This document shows, piece after piece, positions 63,301 to 64,000 of a stretch of DNA of 64,000 nucleotides. The stretch spans positions 1 to 64,000 of the forward strand of contig CALWKD010000020.1 of assembly GCA_944381175.1 (NCBI GenBank), given 5' to 3'. The first letter of the stretch is position 1. Each line of letters begins with the position of its first letter. The translations under genes were made by a program, and so were the position numbers. Source of the stretch: an uncultured Clostridia bacterium (GTDB lineage: Bacteria; Bacillota; Clostridia; Christensenellales; UBA1242). The notes beneath the pieces are model-generated. The model worked only from the letters and a program-made list of their open reading frames with translations, did not search any database and was not told where the DNA came from.

Positions 63301-63881
63301 ATTTCACTGATGAAGACGGAAACATTATCTTCACAAAAGAGTTCCTTGAAGGAAACGGAATTGTCGGAGTTATTCAAATTGACATCAAATACCAAAGACT
63401 GCACTGGGAAGATGAAAGTTATGTTGGCTTGCTCTTTGAGGGTGAGGGAACAGATGATGACCCATTCAGAATTTCTTCCGCTGAGGAGTTGGCTCTTATG
63501 ATGCAATTGTGCAACTCTGGGGCGACTTACGGAAACGGCAAGATGTACAGAAGTGCAAGTTACATCTTGACAGACGACATTGTTTTGTCTGAGCGATTCT
63601 GGACACCAATCGGGACTGTTGAATATTCATTCAATGGCTACTTCAATTTCAATAACCACACTGTGAAAGGAATCTACAACGCTTATTATTATGACACTGT
63701 AAGTTATGGAGGATTGTTTGGCGTGTTGTCGCCAAATGCGGTCATTGTTATGAGAGTTGAAAACCTTTGGTATGTCTATTTGATAGTTGGAATTGTTGTG
63801 ATTTTGATTGTGATTTTGGTCACCTCAATTCTGGTTTCAAGAAAGAAGAAGAAAGCAAGACAAAGGCTTGCAAACAAGTAA
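45360..63881 (+). CDS. Giant GLUG/InlB-repeat/MBG-YDG surface protein with C-terminal membrane anchor
   Basis: A 6173-residue secreted protein with a signal peptide (MKRKSIFLF..., cleavage near VYAES). GLUG repeats follow at about 60-260 (FDGNGHTIYNLKITNSS) and 475-620. Large beta modules occupy 700-1900. InlB/Listeria-Bacteroides-type repeats appear near 1920-2080 (NVIFNRNGGTF) and again near 4640-4740 (FEGWYDSFSGEIVTGQTV). Between about 2920 and 4250 MBG- and YDG-type domains alternate (FDKVYDGETQAYF, FTKTYDGSNEVKL, SQTSFVYGSL). A last GLUG-like segment near 6030-6110 precedes a single membrane helix (about 6136-6159) and a basic tail SRKKKKARQRLANK. There is no LPXTG motif, so anchoring is by the C-terminal helix. 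Likely an adhesin or outer-layer protein. No frameshift is seen across 18.5 kb. Confidence 0.9.
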   Translation: MKRKSIFLFLSVFVLSLCTTLGLVKLGDEEVYAESTTASVWDGTYKSETYGSDYYTEGTEVHILTADGFSYFAKRVADGVTYLNQTIILESDIDLASHEWTPIGTASNSFRGTFDGNGHTIYNLKITNSSTDVGLFGYTTGVVNNLVLEDIDINVSGATSVGGLIGNANYQSKTLSNISVSGNIVATNVRYVGGVVGCSQTQLIRNASTILSRVDIETSSMPSNSAVGGIFGSFSAGVGTLEQLAFEGSINSGASYIGGLFGELGSFSTLRNSYVKADMHRTYDINLITTYLGGIVGNINNTLDVNAELYNLYADIYPFIFIPIEGEEGAYYMDNNDPENLYQSGLFGNIRNNSQASFTIKNNLVLVEKVNTKDSSYTFNNFFYNPNGASVTASNNWISADSLDEISDDSILSLEDFYLQQSFYANENYFDQSDKYKWDFEDVWYVDKTMGWHPKLISLKNIGNPNNDTDYSYEDRLQGDGSAGAPYLIRTAADLGYLSVNYSEDYQDKWFSLENDINLIGKTWQPIGANPSVPFSGVFLGNGHTISGITCSLQYQYSYHGLFGVTEDALICDLTIEDIRFINEGTGDTNNTSDKNGYMGAFVGYAKAGTYLDNCVDNSGVDGLYSVGKVDGNTPRALTIIYGKKNYNGTSTAVNTLKLENVSDYGIGYDVEIDYDGGVLYYGKTFNLTDIANNYTDYISLEHRYGNRMLFLQNPSTGNFLENIRPVSAFNDKNNIYGRVWWWDQFLLANSLPQSSDLAGYVDLLLIKKGSRVVSYSKVSDGTVVTHNESANFDEGELVSQDYIRFLPGYGVINIDATWLAGIKANYEKMPNKTVEVHYNEYEKTHFGAESDADYLSKTFEVEYDSILWNDYNEIFDRYPTKDGRALLRGEDFYIEDFYLDAEFEERLEGGIDSNGELENMELGKLSKGSFVNNTFFPEDTINLYAKWVGSEDAIYQLKIKFSTVEDIALGNLDLSQAIESVSLSSFDGDNQVLLKSQQEFTVESDGTVIVDFDYNTLYSNLATNGLQLVIKLKTGYEFSQPVSLVDFASGEGGSSYDYSFGHLTIKGESQDTIITSSNTFSQSAFERGISFLNLVGDYQIDVTIQKQSFSTKLNIVPDEIYFSLAPNVGNVTEVAVYEKGMTSDPSTTTPSTTYSINNADGEYVGLDVLNNVLIYSDDMVGANATLGEGLRLGESGFVLFRYTLLDGSTRYFGYVRSESSETVEGILTNYTIYTLQEVEYTNGEWQIVDILASLTLNESGEDYLSVTYLTNAEFVFLTTVRDLESESFYSDYTVFGENCPNATTEVLARAETGNTAKFMHIFTVTDILSESVTNSSSQIWRDSRTNPDVVETINIVTKYTKVTFGFKLVDQEGNTFANAPAGGINASSSSFSISQNGEVISVPIQVTASNYYRMFEIFDNLNRARTLVFKDQSGSYDGEYNIYVEVEAISVDEDSFETPEDAQQDADNYIASFNANNTQYLGASSFTFNTGAREDGNGRYAGDSYTFNLTYGNNSYDLRPGRYTIYVVCEPINYSLTYQTKFVEYKEDGYTKDQFKDESGENAPTISATKVISDEESTTIKQGQFELSYDDSISMDTALGENKAYSFYDWYVQGENWEGFLSNIASYDKDDFSFTYNDIYDRLSIGGVSNSITTTRRSYGMTLTAVYVRKEVHFTLDEQISIVGEDLNVDPTSYGMEINFVDVRQYDYIYQYGKSPEIEVAFEKTGNSADAYYFVGFNINNSNGDTVQTYKLEDGQIFESQVIDEWILDKLENEDTMAVTTTYSIVPILARKQTNIYFLSGTGEGIDGHYTDGRAGKVFDVDENETTDTQVLIQNVNVNDRLYLNGENSAMVGGQLETNIILDEVFASRTGYSLPDNGYWVLSNGTNTWNDINGSTLYITSNYFLGTSDEEILIDLYVYRTWTPNNFNVIFNRNGGTFTGELGGNESITITATYDSPISNILTADDITVTGQQLLGWTIEQDNEATLIFDESGEAQTYVDVIDEDGNYIRADDLNVYALWGSRQYTVRLVTNGANTIAGETAEEFIDFEIYYGDTFAEVFEEYGLTAGDNAPTREGFNFVGVYASGVYVQTITSDTIFNTDIPGCALNEGSGISLTLYIEWEFDEDYLDLQLTNPTLERQYSGLDEVFTLGEFFANGYTANGYIVEVEDDQVSITLDEDVHAQVNVSLTSDNLAVLADSSLRVKNVGSYSANLVLTVEDLISAGTILHTQSLTLYVEIGQASLDVSIERDNETVWLSNVKRIMKSFVSASVQVRIESVSNFDAFVNNVMKSLDSTIPEQPSNSDVYQFVMYKHYQMMTSQNYTLYKEMTYADFAELKQTSQQEIEDLVDVLYFFEFYDDDAEETIEIDYYNSAIVMTSESVSNPRSEIAIDRVEIFSESSLNVGASYYFAAYLKNAGSSDCLNNYVLNYNANGEAYVYIGEVYILPELLVVENQSETKAMYHSSNADTISLEWQGDRQSTNDYGINTYYQIGEDLFAFANLYTSNTGKELEDVEFSFVNDENYLYYSDVSIIRRVLENGEYVYYDVTYYFKLILDEDDIFTILNIDGVALVEISARFLTMNDGMIDLTDLPSSVSQELLRITQITYDLGDGQGERRLVDSENGYLQEGMLEVGGYVIAEIEQNNSNTISATLSKFVQTVTIVTTEKDASQYISLYKWTNETLYNIDGTMESNTSYTIEKDEIETTEGEVTTYNMSAIYTDLVYVSYNLNFPSNHTTTSLDYSWLQLGQSTVDDLFLPAEDGFKLATLTAQKPDGTTVSYEELFDSTDGIFRGISNTARHTKVVLDAKWEIDDIQYSQLMTEYKTSVHGFDYLSVNSIVTILNLNPDLFTYTYEWFKGDELISMGATFTLESNGVVEDSGQYSLVVTATVKKEFLSTAFVSSEGATKSIELSFSLEFIKNKLMGLTFEGEQEFDYDATDHIGDWYIVAEYLVYDSALGDYGTVENYIVEYFTGATNLDFSISFKDEEVSQMRNAGTYIISVSGLDLVYSNAAEFGSETFEVTINPYQVELSENNISFSKYFNTDDQSLTREIFFVETVGLTFEREAGEDVGEYEIYLSAVSDSIKENYIFKMNDVVVFENGAQTENGASTSVGTFEILTSGNLRVYYEETEENPQTIETSYSAEGFSIELDGFVLKIYNGSSLFKSIDLKLYDVTLGEDVEDEEILAIITENFSDVVINFFDTSAHQSVTNSGTYSYSFINLDGISKYYSDVVFAPGYQFIIGNNAIDVSTMSFDKVYDGETQAYFTISGTKIEDIDSFSGIYISATYANAHVGQTSVSLSLMNKDSGESIANYQLSSQFTTANITKLSARLTISMDKQTYEYGEISTNNLNSHISTTYQVEDLEGNDVSDLLVNGYFNITFTLPTEIMTNANGFVYKGEYQLQASGSFDDFNMTIVTPSFTIAEKTIEKTISAGQFSILSSENVASSYTETYLLNETGDTINLLYYVVGLTAGQPASIGFYDVALSEDTYVSGSVVFVINTDNDGFAVKAEENLVYIVLDTSILTTQYNGADYVLSVNVSNKTLSVTNGTDIKTGAISFVYADTDLEVEDIILESLEIYYGSSTKNFVNVGTYRLNFSATSATHSNLMFKEEYDFVITEKEIDASKIEIKQTYNGGDNFVITDFEGKVPSDNVSLLAKYASTDVGTEIDVNLYLQGSSASNYVLINAENLKGEIEKANAYVELSQTSFVYGSLTLNLGVPYTVTSGGVTVSSSQHNITLNIVGATYSAIGYLESGTYDVTLDGSSTSANYNLIFDADQTITVSAYSISVVLATSGQYSFVYGSAESKSTTFTGTYLTSLNEYISLTFTREEGIEVGYYKVISAVSNSKNYTVSSTVDGSDGAFRITKANETIYILMSSDAVVSGDTRQVATIVYDGNLYDRVSVAKKTGDDIYQLVFESSENSSATQYYDLNYYSYDIETNEYTLLSDTVIDGLKATLIFANGIGAGNVGEYLIAVQDATADNFMVSLGMYGQQNFYLQIEKRNLYFKEQIVTKVFDNEDAEFDFDDVSEILDGVLAKDLESLSLNIRLTENGAVAKYVGYSYTVEATLFGGDANYTLNLTTSEGIAVIGTITPADITITIDSQAFVYGEDIVLEYTYSTDIDLTYYEKGISINVVPIASDDDYSTSGALKVGEYDAVCVLSSPDFKAVYVVNGEESDVLDQIQITIIKKELSLQGVTEALQEIFTKTYDGSNEVKLQNDDGTSRVNLLGVVSKQQSAGEGEEVSVLTDDVTLVSATYASEYIGQSIEIVFNLSGVDVENYNLTSWNYGVIEAIVVGLNFNYNAEGNNVKSNVENANLQQINILAFPFMSQANLTSNSADTNTTSIRNFPTMLTGKTGNTFVGWTMSFGNIAEGSENYNYLMAVLKNIGMEYTYSADAEEFVVNVGNDADTVELLNSLLQNEADNLGYYYKNHEDISFQFDAVWDINKITVNIKIADENGEDSTYGVVQLETSSGVSTEITSTYSGTFDYGTRLVLTAKANPHCTYYGFYNATGSIHYDNNVASGVTVSTGEDGVVLAVESLGTAYNFVARFKADEVQVNVDLTDATNATISSSGFVSNSQGLYTWNTTYLALEDFTLADIGLSRVGYNVNSFSDGQTTITSTDFESTNISDLLSEQQSSITLTPEFEAVGVVVTLDFNDDTTEDIQISVPFGQNYASASGWIETPTYLGHKFEGWYDSFSGEIVTGQTVLTTTDSRTLTATWSKEKYSVTITTENADITSEVLTGAENVYTAAEVEFDSSVSFKVTPKAGYTLENAEEWNENFQITPEDDGSVTVNFKMPAGNIECQIVATAVKNNVTISGDHLGEILAYDVTGEETPIDFEGTTIPIETGKVLKLVVSATYGFQMTDEVSCDDENVSILREVSGGVLTLTISNIVGDTNITLNTIETINDVTIKFSDSSVIEDLIVGGVNYRDFANLAPFQVNTGDELEMYLKFVHGFEYDSYFTDGEFEVVSALATEGDFATEGYYKVVVSNVTDDGEITLTSKLSKFTLNFVVRSFDENKVEVTEPENKILVDGEEAGAEIEADFGSTVTLTYSMSDIYSFAGWSKDGVNVFSMESELEYEISDNETIYAIFSSMIFNIRFSTYNYYVLNSEYGDPSAERIVYQEIAGRGESFVDVDTNQTISSLELYFGSSKTLRYTVPTGYRYYGIGYRDGNDFVMLEIDETSSRTVEFTLSSLTLDEDLANLTIYAVVRAYSFDININTAVDIDSVRESNEDVGGVRLQSSSGEETNQYGYVDGTRVHYSENDFVDGSLVDDRQFTVVGYTGEDVYIRVDVKKAGYRFYDIVSNTDSVTLSEVERGENYVIYVIRGAVGGTTIDIDVLFRPNLNNIKIGFKYAENDVNGGAITYAVDSENANKVWASGRDYSSITVAGYTDSFFEVYVYVKLGYYVDPSNIEILCADDIIDRDSIEYTALSVEDGYTGRIKFVVKDYLQASEIYITLKAYSYTVKLVEDEETLVVIRNVEFGSRMNLYQQNQDNIEISETEERIMFVDGKLAFNMQRENYNFEGFFTSENGVGVRYIDGNGDVVLEWNESGYRQNTITSKYELTENAFFNTETGEMEITLYLYWSYYKTRISFELVPNANFNVTAQDMVTGVDYANSWFYPTSPMYIEVAFNTNIYIVAPELSGYKFYKFIIQQRDIDGNWLEEVVTFSDEVPWSTNESDKIVEVNIQVVYFAMVEVVVYGGEGSFTIVQDSSDAQAVALVEQNYVDTTKPFDLVAVFDENNFEFVRWNNLTNGQSWAGQTWAGLMIDSKTTLIMNIQGKTFVISFADEADQMYDYTFGRILSVMTESADGTSRAYSLGSYVANNFTPTRTEVEARVGDKVTFVLSIDYGFAVVWNRDDITFANYTGGLYYFEMTVGDCPPDSLMRILPEFENEIVSIYINRDFIESDIEENTIDMNSVSMAGYTTYNGTRTDFVSSAYNVESILIGLVTNDRYGVASIVVRNYEKEFRNISDFTDEDGNIIFTKEFLEGNGIVGVIQIDIKYQRLHWEDESYVGLLFEGEGTDDDPFRISSAEELALMMQLCNSGATYGNGKMYRSASYILTDDIVLSERFWTPIGTVEYSFNGYFNFNNHTVKGIYNAYYYDTVSYGGLFGVLSPNAVIVMRVENLWYVYLIVGIVVILIVILVTSILVSRKKKKARQRLANK

Positions 63882-63930
63882 TAAAATATTTTCGCGACAT
63901 CGCAAATATAAATAGAGCAAGGAGATAAGT

Positions 63931-64000
63931 ATGGAAATCCTTGCTTTATTTTTTTTGGGGCTTGTCCAAGGCTTGACGGAGTTTTTGCCAGTTTCATCCT
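63931..64000 (+). CDS. uppP: Undecaprenyl-diphosphatase UppP (3' partial)
   Basis: The first 23 codons give MEILALFFLGLVQGLTEFLP and then VSS, the characteristic start of UppP/BacA with the G-L-V-Q-G-L-T-E-F-L-P-V-S-S catalytic segment. The enzyme recycles undecaprenyl pyrophosphate for cell-wall synthesis and confers bacitracin tolerance. AAGGAG precedes the ATG; the gene starts 49 nt after the giant gene and runs off the window. Confidence 0.92.
   Translation, partial: MEILALFFLGLVQGLTEFLPVSS

Overview
The window looks like a chromosomal segment of an uncultivated, low-GC, spore-forming Clostridia-type bacterium (Bacillota). The reasons are strong AGGAGG-like ribosome sites, TTGACA/TATAAT-type promoters, intrinsic terminators, a SAM-I riboswitch in front of metK, a yabP-yabQ sporulation pair followed by a DivIC-like gene, a collagen-like protein of the exosporium/BclA type, and very large FN3-like, GLUG and MBG/YDG-type surface proteins common in gut Clostridia. 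The standard genetic code fits, because TGA is used as a stop. I cannot name the genus.

Layout. 1-1118: 3' part of a collagen-like protein gene. 1234-3601: a lipoprotein and a small alkyltransferase. 3758-5083 (minus): metK with its SAM riboswitch. 5123-6336: mscL and a small membrane protein. 6409-8949: tRNA-Ala, a PH-domain protein, a duplicated Cys-rich mini-protein, a lipoprotein whose promoter carries a G-tract, and an SDR oxidoreductase. 9037-17042: a seven-gene operon (see below). 17084-20724: a heterodimeric ABC exporter under a palindromic operator. 20780-24293: a secreted protein, a CvpA-like protein, the yabP-yabQ-DivIC-like cluster on the minus strand, an RluA-type pseudouridine synthase and a degenerate ferritin-like protein. 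24416-36686: a 3754-residue lipoprotein and a secreted, membrane-anchored companion. 36697-45146: housekeeping genes (typA, dnaB, gltX, trpS) with two helical envelope proteins between dnaB and gltX. 45287-63881: a 6173-residue surface protein. 63931 to the edge: start of uppP. The two giant genes fill about 46% of the window.

The most exciting item is the operon at 9108-16949. It encodes an SPFH/Band-7 protein with zinc ribbons, a single-pass membrane protein, a TPR-like protein, two coiled-coil proteins that look like ESCRT-III subunits, an AAA ATPase with an N-terminal MIT-like three-helix domain that closely resembles Vps4, and a 1275-residue protein joining zinc ribbon, TPR, a TIR-like domain without the usual catalytic glutamate, three membrane segments and an extracellular GLUG domain. 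One ESCRT-III-like protein ends in a motif resembling the MIM1 peptide that MIT domains bind. This is a plausible complete bacterial ESCRT-III/Vps4-type membrane-remodelling system. It would sit on an SPFH platform and be coupled through the TIR/TPR/GLUG protein to the cell surface, where the two giant proteins carry the same GLUG modules. The family calls are by eye from sequence motifs; the system-level role is inference.
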